A program made the translations under genes and the position numbers. This document shows positions 8,583 to 17,631 of a stretch of DNA of 21,526 nt, one piece after another. The notes beneath the pieces are model-generated. The model made no database searches. It was not told the origin of the DNA and saw only the letters and a list, made by a program, of their open reading frames with translations. Source of the stretch: Chara braunii (taxonomy: Eukaryota > Streptophyta > Charophyceae > Charales > Characeae); assembly GCA_003427395.1 (NCBI GenBank), contig BFEA01000225.1, positions 810,533 through 832,058 on the forward strand. Direction: 5' to 3'. Positions within the stretch are counted from its first letter, which is position 1. Every line of letters begins with the position of its first letter.

Positions 8583-9830
8583 TGCATACTATTTCTTCCC
8601 AGGTTACAGTATCTAGAATCTCACCTTTCTTGAGGGAAGCGTGTCGTACTAATCTGAGAAAAAGGGTAATGACGTCCTCCTCCATCCAGAACTGATTAGA
8701 CTTGATTTTGAGAATTTGTAGGTCCTTAATTGCTTCTGCATTCATCCATTTCAGAGAGGGAGTATCGGATACTCTGTACTTAATATATATGTTGCAATCT
8801 GCCACTCTCTCTGATCCTGATGACAGTGTGGGGGAGACCCAATCTCCTGCTGGAAATTGTTCCTTTATTATTTTGAGTACTTCAGATCTAACTATAGTTG
8901 TGTGAGCTCCATGCAGAGTGATCTCCCCGTATTGAGATGGGACAATCGCTGAGAGCCCTGCCTCCCACTCTCCGTCTTTGAACCTTACCGAGAGGAAGAC
9001 CATTGCTGATTTAGACAAGGGGGACCGTTCAGCTGACCGGGAGAAGCGTACTTTGAGCTTTTGTCTTTTACATTTGGGATCAAACAATATTGGAGTACTA
9101 ACTAGTTGGAGGGATTGGGGGGACTGTGATGTTCGCTTCCCTTTTATCTCCTGTTTTTCTATGGTCACTGCGCTTTCAGTGTGATAATCTTGGGTGAGGT
9201 CTATTGCGTCGTCGCCTGTCCTCGTGGAGTTGAAGGTCTCCATGTCTGCTATAGCTACTTCTACCTTGCCCTCTTTCCCTGTCCTCTGCGTAGGGTAAGA
9301 AGAGATGAGATCGTCCTCTTCTAAGAAAGAGGACTTTTTACTCTTTTGGTCTACTTGAGTTATTCCTGTTTGGAGAATTTTTTCCCCCCCCGTGATTTGG
9401 GAGAAAATTTCTACCAATTTTGCTTCTGGACGGGGCGGGCTCTGACCGTTTGTACTCAGAATCCTTCCAACTGCAGGGAGTTCGTTTTGCAGACAGTGAT
9501 CGAGCGAACAGATGGAAGCTCTCCTGTCCAAGGACAGACAGTGGTCTTGCAAGCAGATGGAAACTCTCCTGTCCAGGGGGACGGGGATCTATGGTAGAAA
9601 ATCATGACAGCTTTGGTCTATCTCATCTGAATATGGTACCATCATTTGGGTCGTCGTGATAACCATCTGCAGATCTGAGGCCTTGATTTGATTTAATCCA
9701 TTTTCCACGTGAAGCTCTATTTTCTTGTGATCCTCTAGCAGATCCTTATGTTGTAGCCCCATCGTTTGTAGGTCTTGATAGGGCGGATTGGACTGTTGAT
9801 CCAGTGCGATTGATTCTTGTGTGCTGTGTT
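8575..9830 (-). pseudogene. LINE copy B ORF1, C-terminal part
   Basis: Open from 9552 to 8575 (325 codons) and readable upstream in the same frame to about 9830, across one TAG near 9595. The upstream part is helical and charged (for example LLEDHKKIELHVENG). A 15-residue tandem duplication follows (9494-9583). The last 150 residues look like a folded domain (for example VRFKDGEWEAG and IKYRVSD), not one I recognise. The stop TAA lies inside the ATGGGTAA that starts ORF2, the tight ORF1/ORF2 junction expected of a two-ORF LINE. It could also be a separate middle ORF, because frameshifts break continuity with the DUF4283 part. Confidence 0.6.
9494..9583. repeat. 45-bp in-frame tandem duplication
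   Basis: Units starting at 9494 and 9539 share CAGTGRTC and CAGATGGAARCTCTCCTGTCC. The 45-bp period adds 15 residues in frame on the minus strand (phrases LDRRVSIC and LDRRASIC). Confidence 0.85.
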
Positions 9831-9884
9831 ATAAATCAGAAGTGTCCTCGATTGTTTCTGTTTTCTTTTTGTTTCTTTTTCTTT

Positions 9885-9896
<12 letters not shown>

Positions 9897-9918
<22 letters not shown>
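9897..9918 (-). repeat. homopolymer T22 (minus A22) in ORF1 region
   Basis: 22 T on the plus strand, followed to the left by T-rich sequence with single C and G interruptions. In the minus frame it encodes Lys after an already Lys-rich stretch, so it may be an expanded A tract in ORF1. Its length matches the LINE poly(A) tails, so a small retro-insertion ending here is possible, but the 3' family block is absent. Confidence 0.7.
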
Positions 9919-9920
<2 letters not shown>

Positions 9921-10664
9921 TGATTTCTAACTTTTTCAACACACTTTTCTATTATCCCGTTCTCTTTAGCCTCGGTACGTCGTGATTCTATATCTTGCTT
10001 CTGGACCACGGCCTTCATTTGTATAATTGTCCTTTCTCCTCGCCAATTCTTTAATACGCCTGACCCCTTTGATAATCTTAGTGTCCATTTTGGAGTCCTG
10101 ATCATGTTTGTACCTACAACTGGCTTGAACCTGATTCAAGTCTCTTGCTTGTAGAGAGAGCCATACAAGTGACAACTTCTCTGAAATCGCGTGGAGAAGC
10201 TTGTCGCGCATCTCAGACCAAGCGGAGTCTGAAGGGAGACCGAATTGTAGTGTCGTTTTCAGACTATCGCTACTCATCAGGAGAGAGGAAATATGAACTT
10301 GAATCTGCGACCAGTCCAGACTCGACTTTGCTGACAATTTAAATTTCAAATTAGCTATGAGTCACATCACCATCCGGTGCAGGCTGGCCTGCAGCTCTGT
10401 CAATGGATCCACTCTCTCCCTTCTAGGTCCCATTACAACGAAAGGTGAGGGCGCTACCGGGGCGTTTTCCACTTCCATCAAATCAGGTGAAAACACATTC
10501 TTCAACTGATCTATTTTCATGTCTTCTCTATTCTCCCTCTGTCCCAATGGCTCGCCAGAGATGTTGGCTTCGTTTGGAAAATGAGATGTGACCAATAAAT
10601 ATGGGATTTGCTTTCCCTGTTGGAGAAATTGGTCCATCTGTTGGACTGTACCCCCCTGTGTCAA
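9919..10664 (-). pseudogene. LINE copy B ORF1, central segment
   Basis: Two open stretches in one minus-strand frame (10,664-10,362 and 10,349-9,966) are separated by a TGA at 10,364-10,362. The frame shifts near 10,000-10,050, after which a second frame reads a charged, Lys/Glu-rich helical segment into the A tract at 9918. The segment includes KFKLSAKSSLDW and EMRDKLLHAISEKL, probably helical. No family recognised. It is called part of ORF1 because the Gln-rich upstream sequence runs into it in the same frame. Confidence 0.55.
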
Positions 10665-11352
10665 TTGTTGTGTCCGCTGTGTTGACTATGTTTGATGGAT
10701 TCGTTGTCGTTGTTGTTGTTGTTGTTGTTGTTGTTGTGATTGTTGCTCTTCTGGCTGGGCAGGGGGTTGATCCTTGTTACTTTGTTCTGTTTTTTTTTGT
10801 TTTTTTTTTTTCTTACCTCCTTTCATTCCAGGTTACCCATTGCACTCTCTTTTGTAAATATGCATCCCAAGACGGGCCCATAGACCTGCTGTGTCCCGCG
10901 AAAGTCTTTGTATTACTTCCTTCCTCCATTTGTGTCAGTCTGTTCTGTTTTGATTGAGAATGTTCCTTTTGCTGTGTGTGCTGGTTACCCTGAGATGGTT
11001 GGTTTGGCGGGTTTAGCTGGCTTTGCTAATTCAGGTGGTTCGCATGATCCTGCCTGCCCTGTTGGAAGTTTTGTTGTCCCTGGTTGCCCTGATTCCCTTG
11101 CTTACTTTGATTACCGTGAGCTGGTTGATGAGACTGGTGTTGAGGTTGGTGTTGTATGTGGTGCGGTGGCAGCCAGTCTGCAGGAGGTCGGGGAGTTTTG
11201 TGACGATCACTTCTTCCTTCCCAGTACCAACCTATCGGCATTCCCAAGGAGTTTGACTCGTCACTATATACCCACCCCTCATGACCCGGTACCCCTAGTG
11301 TCCATCGATGTGGGCACACTGGATCCTTATTTAACCTTTGTTCCGTTATCAT
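10665..11352 (-). pseudogene. LINE copy B ORF1, Gln/Asn-rich linker with polyQ
   Basis: Low-complexity linker after the zinc knuckle. The minus frame of 11,352-11,026 contains HQPQHQSHQPAHGNQ and NQGNQGQQN, ends at a TAG in a CAG-like context, and remains readable beyond it (NQPSQGNQHTQQ). A (CAA)n tract (plus GTT repeats, 10,707-10,737) encodes about ten Gln and runs into the central segment across another TAG near 10,686. Such linkers are common in RNA-binding ORF1 proteins. The plus-strand ORFs over the same bases are shadows. Confidence 0.6.
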
Positions 11353-11379
11353 AGCATATAGGGGTGCAGAGGACAGGCG

Positions 11380-12296
11380 AATTATGTGCTTAAATGTCCG
11401 TATGCTTTACATTTAAAGCATCAGGGTCTGAATTTGTGTGCCGTATGGATTTGGTAGATCCTCCCTCCCATCTTATATGGGATTATATCATCCAATGAGA
11501 ATGATTGTTCCTTTTGCAGATCAAGAGCAAGCATCAGAGAATCGTCTCTCTTTGCCACATGTGCTGGGAGCGGATCTATAAAATCAACTATTTTGAACTG
11601 CTGCCCGAAGTCATGCACAAAAAATGCTTGAACTTCTATTGGGATATGCCTCAACTCAACCCAATAGAAGTCCCTCATTAACTGGTCCTTTTTTTCTTCC
11701 GGACTAATTTTCGTTGGCATCCATGGATAAATTCTTATTTGTGAGGTACCCCAAAATAATTTTTCCCAGCTATCAATCATTTTTTTGTCATTCTCGAAAA
11801 GACAAAGAACTGTGAAAATTCTCGGGGAAATAGGCTGGATTAGAAAAAAATATGAAACAACTTCAGTGCTTCCCTTCATTTGCTCCAGTCTTTTACAAAT
11901 CCATTTTATTTTTTCATTCATGGATCTGTTTGCTCCCTCATTGTAAAAAATCCAATTGCTCGCGTGTTTCGTGTAGATCGCATCTCTCTTAGGTAATATC
12001 TCTGCAGGGTAGGATTTCATTAGAGTTTTCCTTTCTCCCTGTTCTATCACTTTCTGTTCTGAAGGTAGAAGGAAAATAGTTAGAAAGTAGGCCCTTGCTA
12101 AGGAGGAATTTCTAAGGGGGATCTTTAGTTCCTCTGCTGGAGCTCCTGGTGGATCTACAACTGGCCTGCTCACATTTAGCGTCTTATCTTGGAATGTCGT
12201 CCTTACCCTTTGTGTCCATGTTTCCCCTGGCAGTTTATTAGATTTCTCCGTTTGTCCGGGTGCGCCCCTTGGTCCCTCCTGTTCTGTTCCAGCCAT
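11380..12296 (-). pseudogene. LINE copy B ORF1, DUF4283-like domain and zinc knuckle
   Basis: A nucleic-acid-binding ORF1 core. The 291-codon frame resembles plant DUF4283 proteins: IRIYPWMPTKISP (the W-x-P box), then FYWVELRHIPIEV (the WV-LP box), then HDFGQQFKIVDFID (the usual G-x-x-L/F region) and a basic HKFRP end. After an in-frame TGA at 11,423-11,421 the frame continues CFKCKAYGH, a CX2CX4H zinc knuckle, followed by a TAA and then CP. This DUF4283 plus CCHC order is standard for ORF1 of plant LINEs and probably coats the element RNA. The apparent start at 12,296 is an internal Met created by a frameshift near 12,300, not the true start. Confidence 0.75.
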
Positions 12297-12298
12297 CT

Positions 12299-12802
12299 TT
12301 CTTCCTCCGTAAGGATCTCTTCCTGATCTTGCATTATCCTGTCATTTATGGGTGTTTCCTTCCCTGTTGATTTTCCTGAGGACCGTTTTTTAGTGGTCTT
12401 TTGTGGTAAGTGAGACTGTGAGTTGTTATCATCTGAATGGGGAGAGTGAGAAGATCGTTGTTCTCCCTGTTGTGAGGAAGAGGACTCGCCTTTCTCGCTC
12501 TAGGATTGTTGCTATTGGATTCCCTGACCAGTGAGGGGTGGAAACTGGGATTGATGTCCACCCTGAGAATAGGACAAGTGCATCGAATTTGGTGAAGATG
12601 CCTGGGATAGCCATTTTGCAACATTTTTCGATTTCCAAATGTTGCCATTTTGATTATTGATTGGCGTTGTCCTTTGCTGCATCGGGTAGGGTGAACTGGG
12701 TCTGGCATATGGAATCGTCCCCAACTGCCTGAACAAATTGTGTGGCATAGCCCCCAGATAAAACAAGAGAGAATCTTGAACTTCAGCCCTCTTTGACGTC
12801 AT
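12299..12802 (-). pseudogene. LINE copy B ORF1, N-terminus
   Basis: The likely ORF1 start is the ATG at 12,802 (MTSKRAEVQ), with another ATG three codons upstream at 12,811. The frame runs to 12,512, crosses two TAG stops in CAG-like contexts (about 12,524-12,512), and continues as a Ser/Gln/Asp-rich and then Lys-rich sequence (SHSPHSDDNNSQS, KTTKKRSSGKST) to about 12,299. The next segment is in another frame, so one frameshift is implied. No domain; probably a disordered, charged N-terminal region. Confidence 0.55.
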
Positions 12803-12811
12803 CTTAAGCAT

Positions 12812-13100
12812 CTTGCGTACGCTGACTAGCTATTGGAAGAACCCTGACGAGAAGAAAAAGACGGAGGGACTGAAACCGCTTCTTAGGGGGGGAGCGAACT
12901 GAGGAGTGTGGGTGAGGTGTGGGAAGGAGTGAAGTTGAGGCTCGTATAGAGGGAGAGACGTATGAGGGATGTTGGATGGGTTAGCGGGAGGAAAGATTTT
13001 GATAGGGCAGACGCATCCACTGGGAATTAGGTGAGGGGCAGGAGGGGGGGGAAAGGGTGTATAGGGACAAAAGAAAAATTGTGGGCATTTTTTTTGGCGG
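12812..13100 (-). promoter_or_regulatory. putative LINE copy B 5' UTR, pyrimidine-rich
   Basis: On the minus strand about 290 nt before the ORF1 start are strongly C/T-rich. The ORF over 13,108-12,830 encodes only Pro/Ser/Phe/His from this composition and is not called as a gene. LINEs carry an internal promoter in this position, so it is a plausible promoter and leader. The outer boundary is uncertain: two copies of GTGGGCA at about 13,081 and 13,111 flank the likely end. Confidence 0.4.
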
Positions 13101-13244
13101 TTTATCAAATGTGGGCACCCCTTTTAAACTGTTGGTTTCGTGTTAATAAACAGTTTGGCGGGGGTAGTGTCATGTGTTCCACCAAAAGTGAAGGAACTCA
13201 ACGTTGATAACATATGTCATAAACATGCGACACTATGTTCAATA

Positions 13245-13343
13245 CTTGTTCAATTGTTGAAAAACTGTTGAAAAGTTGTTGAAAAGTTGTTTACAAGTTG
13301 TTGAAATGTTGTTGAAAATGTGATGATCAACTGTTGAACATTT
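13245..13343. repeat. 11-bp phased tandem array (GTTGAAAAGTT-like)
   Basis: Units begin every 11 bases at 13,245, 13,256, 13,267, 13,278, 13,289, 13,300, 13,311, 13,322 and 13,333. The best units are GTTGAAAAGTT; 13,245, 13,289 and 13,322 are diverged. TGTTCAA at 13,236 and about 13,247 pairs with TTGAACA at about 13,334, so the block is also partly palindromic. The period equals one DNA turn, which would put the motifs on one face of the helix. It lies between the LINE 5' end and the last transposon ORF. Confidence 0.85.
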
Positions 13344-13370
13344 AAGATATTGTTGGGAATATTTGAAATT

Positions 13371-13444
13371 TGTCAGAAAAGTGGCCCTGTTGCTATTTAT
13401 CATCTTCGGGGGGGCTTCTTCTTTTTTTTTTGGAGGGGGGGGGG

Positions 13445-13495
<51 letters not shown>

Positions 13496-13568
13496 AGTCA
13501 TCCTCCCTCCCAAACTGATGATGTCAGAAAACTGCCCCTGTTGCTATTTATCACCTTCGGGGGTCTGT
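13371..13568. repeat. 45-bp direct repeats flanking a (TA)n(GA)n tract
   Basis: The copies start at 13,371 and 13,522, each beginning TGTCAGAAAA, sharing CCTGTTGCTATTTATCA and ending CTTCGGGGG. Between them lie poly-T, poly-G, (TA)n at about 13,449-13,480 and (GA)n to 13,494. The second copy runs into the 3' end of the last ORF. Confidence 0.85.
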
Positions 13569-14019
13569 GTAGCTCCTGTGAACCTTGAATGCAGCGCCAT
13601 AGGCAAATGTCCGATGGATGTGAACGAAATTGACACGCGGGTTGGCTACCGGGTGCCAATTTCCAGCATCATTTCCATGCACGACAAGAACATGACACGC
13701 AGTAGTCAACCAGTCATGTACTTCTCGCCCAGCATTAAGATGAACATGTTTTCTAGTGTCTTCCCAATACTGCTTTGTGACATCATATTCAACATTTTTG
13801 GAAGTGCGTAATGCGTTTTCTGCAAACGGCCCAAACGATTCCTGTTCTTGCAAAATCATACGTTGACATATTTTGACCTACATTATACATGACGCACTGC
13901 GTATCCTTGCAAGACAAGCAAGATAGTGAGTAATGTGAGATGTGAAACGCAAATGCTACTTGATAGTCGAAACACATATACGACAGGTCTTGTACAAAAC
14001 CATTTACTAAATAACACAC
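13551..14019 (-). pseudogene. weak last ORF of the transposon, frameshifted
   Basis: Two overlapping minus-strand frames (14,019-13,789 and 13,859-13,551) could be one coding sequence with a one-base shift near 13,850. The second part (102 codons) has a balanced composition with His/Trp-rich phrases such as REVHDWL and GNDAGNWHP, and ends RSYTDPRR. The first is Cys/Tyr/Phe-rich. No family is recognised. It has the strand and position expected of a last exon or last gene of the element. The plus-strand ORF 13,350-13,811 overlaps it and looks like a shadow reading through the microsatellite. Confidence that it is a real gene is low. Confidence 0.3.
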
Positions 14020-14959
14020 CCTGGCCTTGTTTCACCCCCAACCCCCCGCGATCCACTTCCGGATACCTTCTTCTCCTTTTCACGGCCTTGCGCACAAACT
14101 TTCTTCGTCTCTGTCTCTGCCCGCACATTTCTCCACGGTGTGCGCAATGAACTCAAGGTCAAAATCATCATCTGTTGTAGTCATGTTATTGGCGTCTGCC
14201 CTCTGCACAGCAGGCAACCCAACTCTGTACAATGCGACGGCCTTGTCTGCAACAGAAACAGCACGGTCGAACTTGAAGATAGAATAGCTTAAGACCGTGT
14301 CTCGGGAGCGGACCGATGCAGCGATCTCTTTCTTGATAGCTACAAGTTTCTGTATTTGGTCCGCTGGTTTACTGGTCTTTGCCGTCTGCTCGACTTCACT
14401 TTTCAGTACCACGTCCGCAAATGCTAGTTGTTGCAACGTTACGCCAAGGTTGATGTCATCTCTTCTCATTTGAAAAACTTTTGTCAGTGCTGTCTTGAAA
14501 GGAGGAGTGCCCCACGGATCATTGCCGCTCCTTCTCCATGTTGTGTTCCCCTTCATCTCTGCCCGCATCCTGTTGAGAATCGGAAGTTGGTGATCCGTTT
14601 GAGCTGACCGGACCAGCGGCAGACCTTTTTCGGCCCAAAACCAATGCTTCAATTGCCATGATATCTCGCCTCGGACCGTTGTCATAATCCGATTACATTC
14701 CCCGATCACAGCTCGGATTCCGTTCGCTGCCACGTGCAGCCGTAGTCCTTCCTCCGCATGTTCTCCTATCAATTTGGCAGTTGTTTGCAGTGTCGTGAAA
14801 AACAAATCCTCCGATGGGTACAACATCGCATCCTTTGCTGCAGAAAAAGCAAAGACCTTCGTCACTGAACGAAACAGTCTGTCTTTCATTTCCTTTGTAA
14901 AACCCCCGGTTTGTTGCTCTGTTGGTTCGCCAGCATTACCTCCACCTGTGCTGCTTCGC

Positions 14960-15150
14960 CTTTGCAAATTAGTGCAATATGGGAAAAAAATAAAAGAAGA
15001 CCAACAGATTAATGATTTAGTAATAAGAAGACCCTCCGCGATATATGTTTTATGTATTGCAATCAGAAATAAACATAAGACCACCACTCCCCCTCCTCGA
15101 TCCACCCCCGAACACACTTCGTAACCCCCTCGCCTCGGCCCCTCCCCTTC

Positions 15151-15184
<34 letters not shown>

Positions 15185-15195
15185 GCTCAGTGAAC
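14960..15195 (-). other. predicted intron in the basic/acidic gene
   Basis: The donor is ACCAG then GTTCAC (GT at 15,195-15,194). The acceptor is TTTGCAAAG (AG at 14,961-14,960), preceded by a pyrimidine tract and an ACTAAT branch-like site. Joining keeps the frame between the acidic part and the 300-residue helical part. The intron would contain the 31-base C tract at 15,152-15,182, which otherwise would be translated as poly-Gly or disrupt the frame. Confidence 0.45.
15152..15182. repeat. homopolymer C31
   Basis: 31 consecutive C on the plus strand (G on the minus), inside the predicted intron. It is prone to length errors in sequencing, so frames across it should not be trusted. Confidence 0.9.
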
Positions 15196-16022
15196 CTGGT
15201 CGTTTCTGCAGCATGAAAAACGACTGTGTTGTGCACACATAGTTGTGTCTTTATAAGACGCCCTTCCCTCTGCACAATTTGTTTGTCATTCGATGAAGTC
15301 TCTAGTGCGCCTGCCTTTTTTTTATCAGTTCCGCATTTTGTACTGTTTTCAGCAGATGTAATCTCTCTTTCTTCGTCTTCACTGTTGCCTTCCTCTTCCT
15401 CTTCCCCCTCCTCGGATCTGTCCGTGTTGTCGCCGGTTCTATCTCCCTCCGAATTGCTCTCCTCTGCATCGACATCATGGTCAGCGTCACTGTCGTCACC
15501 TTCTCCTCGTTCTTGCATTCTCTCATGTTCTACTTCTTCTGACATTTCTTCGCTGGAGTCTTCTTCTTCGCCTTCCTCCTAAGCGGTGGTTCGTAAATCG
15601 TATGACCCTCTAAGGTCGATTGCTTCAGGAGTCCTGTCTTTTCTGTATATTATTCTCTTCTTTGTCCTTTGTTGTTGCACTTGTGTTTTTTTTTCTCGTC
15701 TTTTCTTCTCTGACACTCTTGGGGGCTGCCTCTCGCTACCGCCGTGTCTCTTCCGCCGCAAGGGACTCACGACAGGTGATTTGTTGTGTTCGACCAGTTT
15801 CCCCCTCTGTTTTTTCCGCGGCGGGACAGAGAGCACTGCTTTTGTCCTGCGGACTGTGTTCGTCTCCTGTCTCTTGAATTGGGGAATATCCCTTATGCTA
15901 TGCCTTTGCTTGACTGTCTTCTTGTCTTCCTTTGCTGTCCTCTCCCCCTTCTCTCTCCTCCCTGTGTACTTCAAGGACTTGCACAGATCCTTGTACCTTG
16001 GCTTCGGAGCCATTCTCTTCAA

Positions 16023-16143
16023 CCTTATGAAAAACTTATGGCATGCATGAATTCACAAACACTCACGTTAGACATGGAATGATTTTGGCACATGGAACGA
16101 CCATTTGTCATCCGCCATCGTAGGCGAGATTTTCACACGCAGG

Positions 16144-16195
<52 letters not shown>

Positions 16196-16357
16196 AACGT
16201 TTTTTGTCGTTGTGACATGAAAGATGACATTTTTTTTCTATGATACATCACGCATTCATCCATCAAGTAACATGCACAAGTTGGCTACTGTGTGCCGATT
16301 GGGTTCTCTACAACATGTGAGTTTTTTATAATTGCATGCGGTTGTCAACTTCGTGTT
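16023..16357. other. gap between protease and basic/acidic gene
   Basis: About 335 bp with a (GA)n tract at 16,145-16,192, read as (TC)n upstream of the gene starting at 16,013. The rest is AT-rich and shows no ORF or recognised motif. Confidence 0.6.
16145..16192. repeat. (GA)n microsatellite
   Basis: About 24 uninterrupted GA dinucleotides on the plus strand, lying about 130 nt upstream of the minus-strand start at 16,013, where it reads (TC)n. Confidence 0.95.
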
Positions 16358-17631
16358 TCAATGCTGGGTTTCTATCATGTCCTTGTAATTACGAACTTCA
16401 CTCCGTGTTCCGTCTATGAGATCTCTGAAGACATTTTCTATGTCACACGTTGCTGCAGTGTTATATCCTTTTGCCGTTGCAGCACACTGCGCAAAGCGTT
16501 GTACCATTGACTGACGAAATCTCTCGACCGTTCGTTCGTTGACCTCCATCGCGCTAACAACTTCTGTTATATATTTTGCGGTTATGTTCGTTCCCTTAGT
16601 CATGTTTGCTAGTTTCGCATCAATTCAGCTGCCACGCAAAAAACGTAAACACCACAATCCGACGTATTGGTCTGTTGCGAACATTCTGCATATACTATGT
16701 TAGATCCGAGTAGATCTCTGCATGTCACCCACGACGTGTCCACGTTCTCGGGAGTCAACACCCCTTCTTTGTCTGCCTCGTTGAGGTATTCATACCACAA
16801 AAATGTGCGCAACGTCTTCCATTCCTGTCGGCAGCTCTGTTGAAAGGAATTCATGACGATCACAACAGGTCGTTTCTGACCATCATTGTCCTCCGTGACT
16901 GCCAATAACCGACCGACATTCAGTAACAAGAGCAATTTTCAATGTTTTTTGTGATTCACAGGGATGAGAACAACAACTGTCGTTCACAGTTTATTGCTTA
17001 TTCGACGTAGTTTTGCAGGTCTACTCTTGATCCGCTCCTGCCATCCTGCTTTCGCGACATAAACCTTTTGATTGGCGATAACTGCGGGATGCCAGAAAGT
17101 TGCGCAAACATGAAGTGTCGTGTTTTCCTGTGCAGGGAAATATTCTTCATAGACGGACTGTAAGTACATATCGATTACGGCGTCGTTCAGCCACTGCTTC
17201 GCACCCAATCGCAATACGTCCCGTTTCGTTATCGCTATGGCGTGTCTTCTTGATTTCCACGCGAACGGGAACAAGTGTTCTTCGTCCACCGTCTCGGGCC
17301 TCTTTCCAGCCTCTGCAGCCATACCTCTCGACCGATTGCCCCCTGCAATACTGAACAAAGGTTCATGCACCATCTGAGGATATTGGACGTCATCTGTGGT
17401 CATCATCTGGTACATTTTTGCATACCACGGGTCCTCCAGTATCCTCTTTCATCGCTTCACTGATCTCTCACTACTCAATGGGAGCAACAGTTTGGTGACA
17501 CTTGGTCCACATGACTGTTTGTCATTCCTTGCTGTTTCTGAACTGTCCGTTGCTTTTGAGCCCATGATAAAACCCTTGCCATCTACCCCCTCATTGATTT
17601 TGTAAGATTCGCTCATCTGAACACCCCTCAT
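16358..17631 (-). pseudogene. Ulp1-like (C48) SUMO-type cysteine protease
   Basis: A predicted peptidase of the Ulp1/SENP fold. One minus-strand frame runs from ATG 17,631 to 16,609, crossed by TGA stops at 17,451, 16,986 and 16,941. Landmarks in order are KQWLNDAVIDMYL (the WLND box, about 17,225-17,190), VVVLIPVNHKKH with the catalytic His codon at 16,944-16,942 (the Trp expected next is a TGA), VIVMNSF where the family has an Asp-Ser (Asn codon 16,851-16,849), and QQTNTSDCGVYVF with the oxyanion Gln and nucleophile Cys (about 16,675-16,640). A one-base shift near 16,620 leads into an 80-residue tail ending at 16,358. An in-frame stop directly before 17,631 supports this start. Ulp1-like genes are known cargo of plant DNA transposons; the substrate is unknown. 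Confidence 0.85.

Larger units (their letters stand above)
1466..13100 (-). mobile_element. LINE copy B, near full length, interrupted
   Basis: A non-LTR retrotransposon on the minus strand. The order is a pyrimidine-rich 5' leader (13,100-12,812), ORF1 (12,802-8,575), ORF2 with endonuclease, reverse transcriptase, thumb region and zf-RVT (8,582-2,027), 3' UTR (2,026-1,488) and a poly(A) tail of 22 (1487-1466). About 2.2 kb of foreign or nested DNA (4,034-6,221) splits ORF2. Without it the element would be roughly 9.4 kb, long for a plant LINE, mainly because of ORF1. Many stops and several frameshifts show that this copy is inactive. The 5' boundary is approximate, and I could not find a clean target-site duplication. 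Confidence 0.85.
14026..16013 (-). pseudogene. unrecognised basic/acidic protein, two predicted exons
   Basis: The start is the ATG at 16,013 (MAPKPRYKDL). The N-terminal 145 residues are very Lys/Arg-rich (for example RRKRHGG and EKKRREKK), likely nuclear and nucleic-acid binding. After a TAG at 15,581-15,579 the same frame becomes strongly acidic (EEGEEEDSSEEM, DADHDVDAEE). A predicted intron (15,195-14,960) leads into about 300 residues that look helical (FSAAKDAMLYPSEDLFFTTL, LKHWFWAEKG, VEQTAKTSKPADQIQKL). A TGA at 14,082-14,080 is followed in frame to a stop near 14,026. I recognise no family. It lies after the protease on the same strand, suggesting an element-encoded accessory DNA-binding protein, by analogy with second proteins of CACTA elements. 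Confidence 0.55.

Noticed and set aside
10601-11354. Plus-strand ORFs with poly-Val and Val/Gly-rich sequence
   Set aside because: These are shadows of the minus-strand CAA-repeat polyQ and Gln-rich ORF1 linker.
1455-13105. Target-site duplication of LINE copy B (GCCGGTTT near 1453 and GGCGGTTT near 13,096)
   Set aside because: Short, one mismatch, and not placed exactly at the expected ends; too weak to claim.
13245-13343. CRISPR or coding repeat
   Set aside because: The 11-bp units are contiguous without spacers, and no frame through them is supported by flanking coding sequence.
13350-13811. Plus-strand ORF of 153 codons
   Set aside because: It reads through the poly-T, poly-G and (TA)n(GA)n tracts, and its C-terminal part overlaps a better minus-strand frame.
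14160-14290. tRNA or other small RNA gene in the transposon region
   Set aside because: No cloverleaf or conserved box is visible; the sequence is coding on the minus strand.
15226-15582. Plus-strand Ser-rich ORF of 118 codons
   Set aside because: It is the antisense of the acidic Glu/Asp block of the minus-strand gene; the Ser-rich composition is the expected shadow.
16609-17631. TGA recoded as an amino acid in the protease
   Set aside because: All three stops in this frame are TGA, but TAG and TAA stops occur in the neighbouring genes in the same way, so decay is the simpler explanation.
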